From positions 1,612,001 to 1,676,000 of the forward strand of contig NZ_CP134145.1 of the NCBI RefSeq assembly GCF_031583595.1: 64,000 nucleotides of DNA. Direction: 5' to 3'. Positions 1 to 8,937 of this stretch are shown piece by piece. The notes beneath the pieces were generated by a model, which did no database searches, was not told the origin of the DNA, and saw only the letters and a list, made by a program, of their open reading frames with translations. The translations under genes were made by a program, and so were the position numbers. The number at the start of each line of letters is the position of its first letter. Within the stretch, counting starts at the first letter, position 1. The DNA is from Thalassotalea psychrophila. Lineage in GTDB: Bacteria; Pseudomonadota; Gammaproteobacteria; Enterobacterales; Alteromonadaceae.

Positions 1-81
1 CTTAATCAGTATTAACTTAAAGCTTTACATTAATCCTACATTAACTTTACATTGAAAATAATATATTCATTAAGAGGTACT

Positions 82-1941
82 ATGAAATTTTTATCCATAC
101 CATTCATCATCTATTGCTTTTTACAACTAGCTATTTCAAATATTGCTAATGCCAATTCAGAGCTAGCAAAAGCACAAACATTAACTCAATTAAATAACAA
201 TATTTCAAAACTCATGGGGGAAAGTACACTTCCTTCTTTGGCTTACACATTAGTCAAAAAGGAAAGTATTGAAGAAATAAAAACACTTGGCTTTGCTGAT
301 TTAGACACACAAAAAAAAGCTAATAAAAACACCTTATACCGTATAGGCTCAGTATCCAAAATGTTCACCTCTATTGCGATATTAAAATTGATAGAACAAG
401 GTCGATTACATCTAGACGATGAAATTAAGACCTTAGTTCCCGAAATTGAATTCTTTAACCCTTGGCATGACTCACATCCAATTAGAGTAGTTCATTTACT
501 TGAACATACCACTGGCTGGGATGAGATCGCTTTAACTGAATATGCAAAAAAAAATAATCCTGAACAAACTTTAATTGAGAGTTTAAATTATTACCCTGAA
601 TCTCGGACATCTCGTTGGCCTGCAGGAACACGATCATCATATTCAAACTCAGGCTCAGCTGTGGCAGCTTACATAATTGAAAAAATCACAGAAAAAAGCT
701 TTGAATCTTATATTCAAGAAACCATTTTTAATCCGCTTAAAATGCACAACACAACTTATTTATATAATGAGCAAGTGAAGCAGTTTGGTGCGACCTCTTA
801 TATGAAAAATAAAGCACAAGCTTATAAACATCTTATATATCGCCCTGTAGGTTCGATAAATTCAACCATAGAAGATATGGCTAAGTTTACAAGAATGCTC
901 CTAAATAATGGCAAACCAATATTAACAGCTGAATCTATCAAGCGTATGCGAAACAGTGAATCAACTAATACACAGGAAATTGCTAATGCATATGGATTAA
1001 ACAACATCCCTATTTTATTAAATAACTTCTTATATCACGGACATGATGGAGGTGTTAATGGTGCTTTAGCTGATCTTAGGTACTTACCTAGTGGCAATGC
1101 TGGATTTGTCATTTTAACTAATAGTTCAAACCCAAGTAAATTAAAACAAATTAGAGAGCAGATTGTCAGTTTTCAAACTCAGGGGTTGAATAAACCTGAA
1201 GTATTTTCTGAAGCAAACCAAAATAAAATATCAACACAACTTAGCGGATACTATTACACTGTAAACCCTAGATTTGAATTAGCACATTTTCTCAATAGGT
1301 TAGTGGCTGTTTATAAAGTAACTGCCACAGAGCAAGCATTATTATTCGGTGGCTTGATATTTAATTCTAAACCTAAAAAGTTTTTACCTGCTTCTGAAAC
1401 TTCATTTAAATCTATCGAGAATGGACTCGTGACTTTAGCGGTCGCTGATGATCCTATTGACGGACAAGTGATACATTACGGTGATAAAGTACTGAAAAGA
1501 ACTTCTGCTTTTGCAGTTTATAGCCAACTAGTTATTGGGATACTTTGGATATTAAGCATCATCTTATTTATTATTACTTTATTAATTAGTGGCATTAATA
1601 AAATTCGAAGAAAAAAACTATCAGAAATTCATAAAAAGCTAAGAACTTATCCATTATTAGCATCGTTTACAGCATTAGTGATGATCACAGTTCTTATACT
1701 AGGAATGCAAAACCCTTATCTAAACTTCGGAAAAATCGGTGTTTTTTCATTAATGCTAATGCTAGGGACTATTTGCTATGCCGTTTTTACATTGCTCGCC
1801 GTATATAACCTATTTAAAACTTCCCCTAATCAATTAAGTAAATTAACCTATAGCTACCATGCTGTTTGCTCTATTATTCACTTATGTACTTTTAGTTACT
1901 TGCTATATTTTGGCGTGATAGGTATTAGGGTTTGGGCGTAA
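82..1941 (+). CDS. Serine hydrolase (beta-lactamase/S12 family) with C-terminal membrane domain
   Basis: A 619-aa protein. I chose the ATG at 82 over an upstream TTG at 52 because it has an AAGAGG ribosome site (72-77) and opens directly into a signal peptide (residues 1 to about 24, ending ANA). The catalytic SxxK motif is S90-V-S-K93, the second motif is Y187-S-N189, and HGHDGG at 319-324 takes the place of the KTG/HxG motif. These define the class C beta-lactamase/S12 peptidase fold in the periplasm. The last ~130 residues carry about four hydrophobic segments, an unusual tail for plain esterases and reminiscent of ClbP-type membrane peptidases. The substrate cannot be told: it may be a D-amino-acid peptidase, an esterase or a prodrug-type peptidase. 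It is transcribed alone, with decayed DNA downstream. Confidence 0.85.
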   Translation: MKFLSIPFIIYCFLQLAISNIANANSELAKAQTLTQLNNNISKLMGESTLPSLAYTLVKKESIEEIKTLGFADLDTQKKANKNTLYRIGSVSKMFTSIAILKLIEQGRLHLDDEIKTLVPEIEFFNPWHDSHPIRVVHLLEHTTGWDEIALTEYAKKNNPEQTLIESLNYYPESRTSRWPAGTRSSYSNSGSAVAAYIIEKITEKSFESYIQETIFNPLKMHNTTYLYNEQVKQFGATSYMKNKAQAYKHLIYRPVGSINSTIEDMAKFTRMLLNNGKPILTAESIKRMRNSESTNTQEIANAYGLNNIPILLNNFLYHGHDGGVNGALADLRYLPSGNAGFVILTNSSNPSKLKQIREQIVSFQTQGLNKPEVFSEANQNKISTQLSGYYYTVNPRFELAHFLNRLVAVYKVTATEQALLFGGLIFNSKPKKFLPASETSFKSIENGLVTLAVADDPIDGQVIHYGDKVLKRTSAFAVYSQLVIGILWILSIILFIITLLISGINKIRRKKLSEIHKKLRTYPLLASFTALVMITVLILGMQNPYLNFGKIGVFSLMLMLGTICYAVFTLLAVYNLFKTSPNQLSKLTYSYHAVCSIIHLCTFSYLLYFGVIGIRVWA

Positions 1942-2001
1942 ATTAAGTATTTCAACGAAAAACCAGGCTCATAAATAGGCGTGGTTTTAATAATTAATCA
2001 T

Positions 2002-2363
2002 TTAATTCAATACTTGCCATGTCGAATAATCACAATTACCACAAATGTTTACAGCTTTTACTCTGGCATATTGCGTACCAGATAAATTTAGATTGTAATT
2101 TGTATTCGTTGTATTGCCGAGATCTGTCCTACACCCGTCCAATATTGAACATCATAACGTGCTGCACCAGATACTGTTTGGCAATTAATTCTTTGGCTTT
2201 TTTTATTTAGGCCTGTAGAAATGCTAGGATCAGCGTTACAGGTATCATTTTGAAGTATTACTTTTACTTTATAACCAGCACGCCATAGCTAGCCTGCCGT
2301 AGTTAAATCATTATGACCCGTGCCAATAATAACGACATCATATTCTGCATTATTTGTTGTCAT
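2002..2363 (-). pseudogene. Chimeric pseudogene: FAD-oxidoreductase N-terminus joined to Fn3-like secreted C-terminus
   Basis: Reading the minus strand from ATG at 2363 gives a Rossmann FAD/NAD-binding start (AEYDVVIIGTGHNDLTTAG, an in-frame TAG, then LWRAGYKVKVI). This is the typical N-terminus of phytoene-dehydrogenase-like oxidoreductases. At about 2250 the sense changes to a cysteine-containing, Fn3/Ig-like stretch (DTCNADPSISTGLNKK, then GAARYDVQYWTG). A one-base frameshift near 2125 moves it into NLSGTQYARVKAVNICGN and a stop at 2002-2004. A nonsense codon, a frameshift and two unrelated protein ends show it is not functional. Family names rest on motif recognition only. Confidence 0.6.
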
Positions 2364-2561
2364 ATATGGCTCAAAAAATCAATGGGAATATACTCAGTGT
2401 ATGCTTAGAAAATGCAAAAAACTTCCCTGCGTATCAGCAGCAATAAAATTTTCAGAGAAAGATTAAAAGCGCTATTGAAGAACGCACCTTAGCAGAATAG
2501 TAGCACCGTAACTGATAGAAAACGTTTATCCCGAACCTATCGGCATTAGTGCTGCTATGCA

Positions 2562-2737
2562 CGTCATTCCACCGTTCTTTTGGGTTAACTTCTCCAGTTT
2601 TACGGTGACTCTGAACGGTAAGTTTGTGCCATGAACTGCCATACGATATTAGAAAAAATATACCGTCATCCCACCGTGCTTTTGGGTGGGAGCTTCTCCA
2701 GTTTCAAGATGACTTAATCAGGCTGGTTTGTGCCATT
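2562..2737. repeat. Two tandem copies of a REP-like palindromic repeat
   Basis: Two diverged copies (about 2562-2633 and 2664-2737, period about 102 bp) share CGTCAT(T/C)CCACCGT, CTTTTGGGT, CTTCTCCAGTTT and end in TTTGTGCCAT. The second copy can fold as nested stems: GTCATC with GATGAC outside, CCACC with GGTGG inside. This is the usual layout of bacterial REP/BIME units. The copies lie in a decayed region away from any gene end. Confidence 0.55.
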
Positions 2738-3086
2738 AGCGGAAGTAGCTTAATCAATGATTCAGTTCAAGTTTTGCCACACTGAAGACATTAGTATCTG
2801 AGAATTTATATTAAAAACTTTTGTATGTTCTGATCTACAGCGAACATGGTTGAATAAAACCATTACTCTAGCAGCTGCCTGATAGCGGTCATTTTTCCAT
2901 AGATAAAAATAAGTGGGTTTGATGTAAATAACCCAATCGATTTTAAGCTCATTGACTGGCAAAAACATCGCCTGTTGCATAGTGCAAGCTTATGATTTAT
3001 TTTACCTATTCGGGTCTATAATCAAGATTCTATCGATTGCTCTTAATAACGCCTAATAACAAAGTAATATCTTGCTGGAGATTTAT

Positions 3087-6000
3087 ATGAAAATTCTTTT
3101 ATCCATCGCCTTTTTAGTTGCACTATCGTCCCTCACTTTACATGCTGCTGAAAAAGACCAAGACGGTCTAATGAACGATAAATTGTTTGCAAGCATGAAA
3201 TTGCGCAACATTGGCCCTGCTTATATGTCAGGGCGTATTGCAGATATTGAAGTGGACTCAGAAAATCCATCCACTTGGTATGTAGCAGTAGGATCTGGTG
3301 GGGTATGGAAGACAGACAACGGCGGTATTACTTTCAAACCAATATTTGACTCTGAAGCTGTTTATTCAACCGGCGATGTCACCATAGACCCAAGTAACTC
3401 AAATATTATTTGGGTGGGTACGGGTGAAAATAATGGTGGTAGACACTTGAGCTTTGGCGATGGTGTTTATCGTTCCCTTGATGCCGGTAAAACATGGAAA
3501 AACATGGGTTTGAAAGAGTCTGAGCATATTTCTGATATTATTATTCACCCAACCGACTCCAATACTGTTTGGGTGTCTTCCCAAGGGCCCTTATGGTCTA
3601 AGGGCGGTCAGCGAGGGCTATTTAAAACGACTAACGGCGGTCAGACATGGGAAAATGTGTTAAAAATAGACGAATGGACAGGTGTCACTTCTTTAGTCAT
3701 TGATTCAAGTAATCCAGACAAACTTTATGCAGCCACTTGGCAACGTCAAAGAACCTTACCAGCTTTTGTTGGCACGGGCAAAGGCTCAGCCATTCATACC
3801 ACTGACGATGGCGGTAAAACATGGCGCAAGCTAAGTGAGGGGTTACCCACTACTGATATCGGTAAAATTGGTTTGGCTATTTCAGCCATTAATCCTGATG
3901 TTGTGTACGCAGGCATTGAATTAAATCAACGCAAAGGCGGTTTCTATCGCTCAGCCGACCAAGGTGCAAGTTGGACAAAAATGTCTGATGCCGTAGCAGG
4001 CGGAACAGGCCCCCATTATTACCAAGAAATTTTTGCTGACCCCCATCGTTTCGATCGTGTCTACATGGCGAGCAATTATACTCAATACAGTGACAATGGC
4101 GGCAAAACGTGGACGCCTATGAATGTTAAGAACAAACATGTTGATGATCATGCTATCGCATTTCATCCTACCAACAAAGACTTCCTGTTAGTAGGCAGCG
4201 ACGGCGGTATTTATGAGACTCAAGACGGTATGGACAAATGGCGTTTTCTAGCCAATATGCCAATAACACAGTTTTATAAAATAGCGGTGGATGATAGCAA
4301 GCCGTTTTACTACGTATATGGCGGTACTCAAGATAATTCTTCACAGGGCGGGCCATCGCGCACAACAAAAACTCATGGAATAAAAAATAATGACTGGTTT
4401 TTAATTCTTGATTGGGATGGACATCAACCGGCAACTGAGCCAGGAAACCCAGACGTTGTTTACGGTCAGCGTCAGCAAGGTAACCTAGCGCGTTTTCATC
4501 GAAAAACAGGTGAGTATGTGTCTATTCAACCTCAAGAAAAACCGGGTGAACCAGCCGAACGCTATAACTGGGATGCGCCCATTTTAGTATCTAGTCACAA
4601 TCCTCAACGTTTATATCATGCTTCTCAACGAGTATGGCGTTCTGATGATCGCGGAAATAGTTGGCAGGCTATTTCGGGTGATTTAACTAAAAATCAAAAC
4701 AGAATGCATATGCCAGTGATGGATCGAACTTGGTCGGTTAACTCTGGCCTTGATTTATTAGCCATGTCTAACTTTAATACCATCGCCAACATTGCTGAGT
4801 CACCCCTAGATGAAAACATTTTGTATGCAGGCACTGACGACGGCTTGATTCAAGTAACCTCTGATGGCGGTAAAAAATGGACGACTTATGAAATTGACGA
4901 TATACGAGGTATACCATCAACCGCTTATATAAATGATATCCGTGCTGATTTATTTGACAAAGATACCGTGTATGCAGCACTTGATAATCATAAGTTCGGT
5001 GACTATAAGCCTTACTTGATCAAAAGCACTAATCGCGGAAAATCCTGGAAATCAATCGCTTCAAACTTACCTGATAAGCACTTGGTTTGGCGCATAGTTC
5101 AAGATCATGTGAATAAAGATTTACTCTTCATTGGCACCGAGTTTGGTTTGTTTTTTACTGTTGATGGCGGTAACCAATGGATTGAACTAACAGGAGACGT
5201 GCCCACCATATCATTTAGAGATGTGCAAATTCAGCGCAGGGAAAATGATCTTGTGGCAGGTAGTTTCGGTCGCGGAATTTATATACTAGATGACTACTCT
5301 CCACTGCGAACAATTAGCAAAAAGAGTTTACAAAAAGAAGCGTTATTATTTACCTCTCGTGACGCGCTTTGGTACATTCCAGAAAGTTTGCATACCGACT
5401 CACATGGCGATTTTGAATATCGTGCTGAAAACCCAGAATTTGGCGCTACATTCACTTACTACCTGCGCGATGGTATTAAATCGTTAAAAGAACTTAGAGA
5501 AGAAAAAGAGGAACAGGCACAAGAAAAAGACAAGTTCCCCCTTTATCCTGCATGGGAAACTGTTGAAATTGAATTAAGAGAATCTGAACCCAGTGTGTAT
5601 GTGATCATAAAAGATGCTAAGGGGAAAATTGTACGGAAGGTACATGCGGAAGCTAAAAAAGGACTTCATAGAGTAACTTGGGACTTACGGATGCCGTCAG
5701 CTAATGCGCTTGGCACTGGCCCTAGCTTCTTCGGTGATGTTGGGCCACTAGTCGCCCCAGGTACGTATACGGCGTTTTTATATACCACAGCAAATGGCAC
5801 AACACGCGAATTGGCAGAATCAGTCAACTTTAATGTCAAACCACTGTTTGATGAAACAGTACCTGGCGGCGTTTCACCGCAGCAGCGCACGGCCTCATTG
5901 CTAGAGGTTGAGAGCCTTAGGCGCAAAGTATCAATGGCAAGAGGACAAGTCGATGACTTAAAATCTAAGTTAGGGTCGTTCCGGATAGCCCTCGACCGTT

Positions 6001-6362
6001 CCTTTGCGCCTACTACTGAACTAGAAACAAGCTATGAAGAACTTCGACAAGCGGTGTTTGCCGCGCAAGAAGCTCTTAATGGAAAAACAGCAAGTAGTGG
6101 TATGGGGGCAACACCAGCGACAATTTCGAGTAGGTTATTTATGATTGAACTTGCCCGAGCAAACACATGGGGCCTTACAGCAACTCAAAAAGAACAGATG
6201 CTTATTGTGCAAGATGCGCTTAATGTATTGTTGCCAAGATTAAACAATCTACGGGAACAAACATTTCCTGCTTTCAAGCAATCTTTACTTGATGCCGGTG
6301 CGCCTTGGATGCCAGAAGGCTTAATGAAAGAAATGTCAGATGAGCCTGTTGAAATAGACTAA
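3087..6362 (+). CDS. Large secreted BNR/Asp-box repeat protein (VPS10/sortilin-like beta-propeller)
   Basis: A 1091-aa protein starting at ATG 3087, preceded by CTGGAG (3075-3080), rather than the in-frame TTG at 3072. A signal peptide covers residues 1 to about 21 (ends LHAA). At least ten Asp-box motifs (S/T-x-D/N-x-G-x-T-W type: TDNGGITF, SLDAGKTW, TTDDGGKTW, SDNGGKTW, SDDRGNSW and others) run through the first ~700 residues. They indicate one or two multi-bladed beta-propellers like the glycosyl-hydrolase BNR/VPS10 families. The C-terminal ~300 residues hold a beta-sandwich-like segment (around VYVIIKDAKGKIVRKV) and a helical tail. Related exported proteins are common in marine Gammaproteobacteria. 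The function is not established and no enzymatic residue can be assigned. It looks monocistronic. Confidence 0.85.
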   Translation: MKILLSIAFLVALSSLTLHAAEKDQDGLMNDKLFASMKLRNIGPAYMSGRIADIEVDSENPSTWYVAVGSGGVWKTDNGGITFKPIFDSEAVYSTGDVTIDPSNSNIIWVGTGENNGGRHLSFGDGVYRSLDAGKTWKNMGLKESEHISDIIIHPTDSNTVWVSSQGPLWSKGGQRGLFKTTNGGQTWENVLKIDEWTGVTSLVIDSSNPDKLYAATWQRQRTLPAFVGTGKGSAIHTTDDGGKTWRKLSEGLPTTDIGKIGLAISAINPDVVYAGIELNQRKGGFYRSADQGASWTKMSDAVAGGTGPHYYQEIFADPHRFDRVYMASNYTQYSDNGGKTWTPMNVKNKHVDDHAIAFHPTNKDFLLVGSDGGIYETQDGMDKWRFLANMPITQFYKIAVDDSKPFYYVYGGTQDNSSQGGPSRTTKTHGIKNNDWFLILDWDGHQPATEPGNPDVVYGQRQQGNLARFHRKTGEYVSIQPQEKPGEPAERYNWDAPILVSSHNPQRLYHASQRVWRSDDRGNSWQAISGDLTKNQNRMHMPVMDRTWSVNSGLDLLAMSNFNTIANIAESPLDENILYAGTDDGLIQVTSDGGKKWTTYEIDDIRGIPSTAYINDIRADLFDKDTVYAALDNHKFGDYKPYLIKSTNRGKSWKSIASNLPDKHLVWRIVQDHVNKDLLFIGTEFGLFFTVDGGNQWIELTGDVPTISFRDVQIQRRENDLVAGSFGRGIYILDDYSPLRTISKKSLQKEALLFTSRDALWYIPESLHTDSHGDFEYRAENPEFGATFTYYLRDGIKSLKELREEKEEQAQEKDKFPLYPAWETVEIELRESEPSVYVIIKDAKGKIVRKVHAEAKKGLHRVTWDLRMPSANALGTGPSFFGDVGPLVAPGTYTAFLYTTANGTTRELAESVNFNVKPLFDETVPGGVSPQQRTASLLEVESLRRKVSMARGQVDDLKSKLGSFRIALDRSFAPTTELETSYEELRQAVFAAQEALNGKTASSGMGATPATISSRLFMIELARANTWGLTATQKEQMLIVQDALNVLLPRLNNLREQTFPAFKQSLLDAGAPWMPEGLMKEMSDEPVEID

Positions 6363-6402
6363 TCGACATGTTCGAGTAGTGTGAATAAGAAAAATAATTA
6401 GA

Positions 6403-6608
6403 ATGAGTACGCAAATGCTGTTTAGGAAGGTTACCACTGGGGTGCCTTCTTAATTGCCCTTCCTTTGATTATCATGATAGGTACGGGCGTTTTGTTAATG
6501 CTTAAAAAGGAAGTTGAATGGATTCAACCTTCCAGTCAAAAAGGCGTTGAGCAAAACATTTTACCGATGGCCTCTATGGGGGGGACGGCCGCATTAAACG
6601 TTGAGTAA
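6403..6608 (+). pseudogene. Remnant of PepSY-associated TM-helix protein
   Basis: From ATG 6403 the frame reads MSTQMLFRKV, then the continuation YHWGAFLIALPLIIMIGTG and LLMLKKEVEWIQP lies in a shifted frame and stops at 6606-6608. The combination matches the N-terminus of PepSY-associated membrane proteins (R-K-h-H, a transmembrane helix ending in GTG, then LKKxVxWIQP). The PepSY domain and the remaining helices are missing, so this is a truncated and frameshifted remnant. The bases after it, up to 6708, show nothing recognisable. The family call is by motif only. Confidence 0.5.
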
Positions 6609-6708
6609 GCAGGCTTCAAAAGGTCTGGTACTTTGCAGCCGGTTACGGCTATATTAAAACAGATCCTGAAACAAGTTATTGAAGTTGTTTTACTCTAGTC
6701 AAAGCACG

Positions 6709-7248
6709 CTACTTAATAATTTTGATGATCTGCTTAAATTCTTTACTTTCGGCATCACCAATAAGCTCAAATAGAGCCATTTCAGTGCTGCTGAGTGTTA
6801 GCCCTTTGCTTTGCATTTTTAACAACGCGATTTGTTTGTTTGATTGTGTTCTTGAAGAAACGGCATCAGAAATTATTTCTACCTCAAAATTTTGCTGATG
6901 CAAATCCATTGCCGTTTGGTATACACAAACATGTGATTCAATCCCTGCAACTAATACTTGTTTTCTATCAGTCTTTTTTAGAGCCGTCATAAATTCATCA
7001 TTTTTAGCGGCACTGAAAGTCGTTTTACTAATTGGTGTTAGATTAGTAAGTAAACTGGATATTTGGACAATAGTTTCGCCAATAGCACTAGGTGTTTGCT
7101 CCACCCAAATTATAGGTACATTAAGTATCTGCAGACTTTTTATAAGCTTTTGCATGTTGCTAAATAACGCTTGTTTATCATGAACTAAGCCGGCAAGGTT
7201 ACCTTGCACATCAACTAATACAAATACTGTATCTTCTTTATTTAGCAT
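6709..7248 (-). CDS. Isochorismatase-family cysteine hydrolase
   Basis: A 179-aa single-domain protein of the isochorismatase-like (YcaC/nicotinamidase-like) fold. The expected catalytic triad is visible: Asp13 in LVDVQGN, Lys75 in SKTTFSA and the nucleophile Cys108 in GIESHVCVYQTAMDL, with the usual cis-peptide stretch just before it. Family members cleave amide or vinyl-ether bonds of small metabolites; the substrate here is unknown. It is the last gene of a minus-strand group mfd-csiV-DUF1244-isochorismatase, 41 bp after DUF1244, so probably co-transcribed. No strong ribosome site is seen upstream of ATG 7248. Confidence 0.85.
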   Translation of the reverse strand: MLNKEDTVFVLVDVQGNLAGLVHDKQALFSNMQKLIKSLQILNVPIIWVEQTPSAIGETIVQISSLLTNLTPISKTTFSAAKNDEFMTALKKTDRKQVLVAGIESHVCVYQTAMDLHQQNFEVEIISDAVSSRTQSNKQIALLKMQSKGLTLSSTEMALFELIGDAESKEFKQIIKIIK

Positions 7249-7289
7249 ACAAATTTATTCTTATTATTTTTTATTGGGTATTTAATCTA

Positions 7290-7583
7290 TTACTTTTTTG
7301 ACAATTGTTCAAATTTTGCCAGTTGTTCAGCAGTTGCAGGAAGTTGATGTTTATCTTTCCATTCGCTGTAAGGCATGCCGTACACTTGTTCTCTAGCTGT
7401 ATCAATATCTATTGTTTCACCTAGTTTTTCAGCCTCAGTAACAGTCCATTTTGAAAAGCAATTGCGACAAAACCCGGCAAGATTCATTAGTTCTATATTT
7501 TGCACATCTTTGCGTGAATCTAAATGGGCTAATAAACGGCGAAATACCGCGGCTTCAATTTGCGTTTGTTTATCTATTGACAT
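7290..7583 (-). CDS. DUF1244 family protein
   Basis: A 97-aa soluble helical protein with the DUF1244 signature: HLDSRKDVQNIELMNLAGFC, then RNCFSKW and a C-terminal YGMPYSEWK. Two cysteines in FCRNC are conserved in the family. No biochemical role is established. It begins at ATG 7583 with a modest TAGAAG upstream and lies 55 bp downstream of csiV on the same strand. The intergenic segment contains a TTCCTAGTTCCTA-type repeat described elsewhere in this annotation. Confidence 0.85.
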   Translation of the reverse strand: MSIDKQTQIEAAVFRRLLAHLDSRKDVQNIELMNLAGFCRNCFSKWTVTEAEKLGETIDIDTAREQVYGMPYSEWKDKHQLPATAEQLAKFEQLSKK

Positions 7584-7638
7584 AAATTTTATACTTCTAT
7601 TAGTTAAATGGTTAATGATGCATGCAAGCTTTCAGTTC

Positions 7639-8931
7639 CTAGTTCCTATCACTATTAATGTCTAATTCTTCAGAATCGATCACTTCTTTTGGTGCATCTT
7701 CATCGATCACATCTGGTTTTTCATGACGGCGAATTTGTACAATCATTCCCATATAAGGATGATCAAAATAATGAATTTCACCGCTGATCACCCTGCGGTT
7801 TTGTTTAAACGGGACCAATGCCTCAATAACTTTTTCATTATTATTTTTAGATTTGGCAATGACATTAAACTGGCTATTTATATATAGATAGTGATCTAAA
7901 TGTACATTAAAGAAGCCATCAATTTGCCAATTTTGTTGGTGTTGTTTGGTATTGTTTTCTGCTGTCGTTAAACTTTCAACATCGAATAATGGTTGTATTT
8001 GCTGATTTTTAATCTGTTCAGTTAAAACATCTATTTGAATATCGTTTTGTTCAATATCGTTGATAATTTGTGCTAAGTGCTTTGTAACAATATCTTGTTT
8101 TTCTGCATCACTTAATTGTAAGTTTTCATCAAGTTCAATCACTTCAGTATTTTTTACTTTAGTTAATGCTTGGTTTTCTCCGGCCAAAAGCCGAACTGCT
8201 TTGGCAGCACGTCTATCTAACACTGCCTGGCGCCAGCCCATGTGCAATACCGGTTTAAAATGTTTAGAGTTACTGAGTGATTTTTTTATATGAGTCAGTT
8301 TTAAGCTGTTTTTGTTAAGTAGATAAGGCACATTGGCATACAAATCTTCATTAGCTGAAATAGTTTTTGGTATTTGATAAAACTCTTTGTCGATAGCATT
8401 TTCAAAAATATTAACGTCATTTTTTTTACACGCTAATGAAAGGTTTGCTAACTTTTTCTCAACTTCAGCTAAAGTTGTTTTGTTTTTTGTTTGCTCTGTA
8501 GCTTGGAAGCCTTCTTGCTCGAGATTATCAATGCTGTTGTTAACCGCAATAGTTTTAGGCGTGTTACACACATCTAACTGTTGCTCAAAATTTACTATGT
8601 TTTGTAAATAGTTGTTGAGTAAAGAAACATTGTTAGACGCTTTATCATTATTCAAGGCAACTTGCTGTTTAAAGTCTTCTTTATAAGATGATTTGTCGAT
8701 AAGTTGCTCTAATAAAATTACCTCTATTTCGAACCATCGCTCAGCAGGCTTTTCAGTAGCATCAGTGTTTTTTAACTCTTTTGCTGGTTGTGCTATTGCA
8801 TTATGACCGACTAAGCTGAACAACATTGAACTTAGCAATGCCAACTTGGCCAGTTTTGTAAATTTATGCTTTGTGATGCTGCTGTTTGTTCTAACTGTTG
8901 TCATTGCATTGTTTACTTGCATATTGGTCAT
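7639..8931 (-). CDS. csiV: CsiV family envelope protein
   Basis: A 430-aa exported protein. A signal peptide lies around residues 20-48 (ends NAIAQ), followed by AERWFEIEVILLEQL, the hallmark start of the CsiV family. The C-terminus has FKQNRRVISGEIHYFDHPYMGMIVQIRR, which also fits. In Vibrio cholerae CsiV is a periplasmic peptidoglycan-binding partner needed for PBP1A/LpoA-dependent murein synthesis. This copy is longer than I recall for Vibrio, with an Asn/Lys-rich middle (residues about 75-330). ATG 8931 is chosen because its AAGGAA ribosome site sits on the mfd stop codon, implying translational coupling with mfd. Starts at 8922 or 8904 are possible. Confidence 0.75.
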   Translation of the reverse strand: MTNMQVNNAMTTVRTNSSITKHKFTKLAKLALLSSMLFSLVGHNAIAQPAKELKNTDATEKPAERWFEIEVILLEQLIDKSSYKEDFKQQVALNNDKASNNVSLLNNYLQNIVNFEQQLDVCNTPKTIAVNNSIDNLEQEGFQATEQTKNKTTLAEVEKKLANLSLACKKNDVNIFENAIDKEFYQIPKTISANEDLYANVPYLLNKNSLKLTHIKKSLSNSKHFKPVLHMGWRQAVLDRRAAKAVRLLAGENQALTKVKNTEVIELDENLQLSDAEKQDIVTKHLAQIINDIEQNDIQIDVLTEQIKNQQIQPLFDVESLTTAENNTKQHQQNWQIDGFFNVHLDHYLYINSQFNVIAKSKNNNEKVIEALVPFKQNRRVISGEIHYFDHPYMGMIVQIRRHEKPDVIDEDAPKEVIDSEELDINSDRN

Positions 8932-8937
8932 TATTCC

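Larger units (their letters stand above)
1942..3086. other. Decayed intergenic region without intact gene
   Basis: About 1.1 kb with no convincing intact gene. It contains a minus-strand chimeric pseudogene (2002-2363) and two copies of a REP-like palindromic repeat (2562-2737). A 72-codon minus-strand frame at 2762-2980 has a weak resemblance to the C-terminus of a LysR-type regulator (a W followed by an RYQAAARVMVLF-like stretch), but this is too weak to call. A TATAAT hexamer at 3017-3022 could be the -10 of the following gene, without a good -35. The pattern fits a former accessory site that has been eroding. Confidence 0.6.

Noticed and set aside
2019..2210. 63-codon plus-strand frame
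   Set aside because: It is the antisense of the chimeric pseudogene at 2002-2363; its composition (many Cys, Tyr and His) is not protein-like.
2762..2980. 72-codon minus-strand frame with slight LysR C-terminus likeness
   Set aside because: Too short, no ribosome site, and the resemblance is limited to one W and an R-x-x-x-A pattern.
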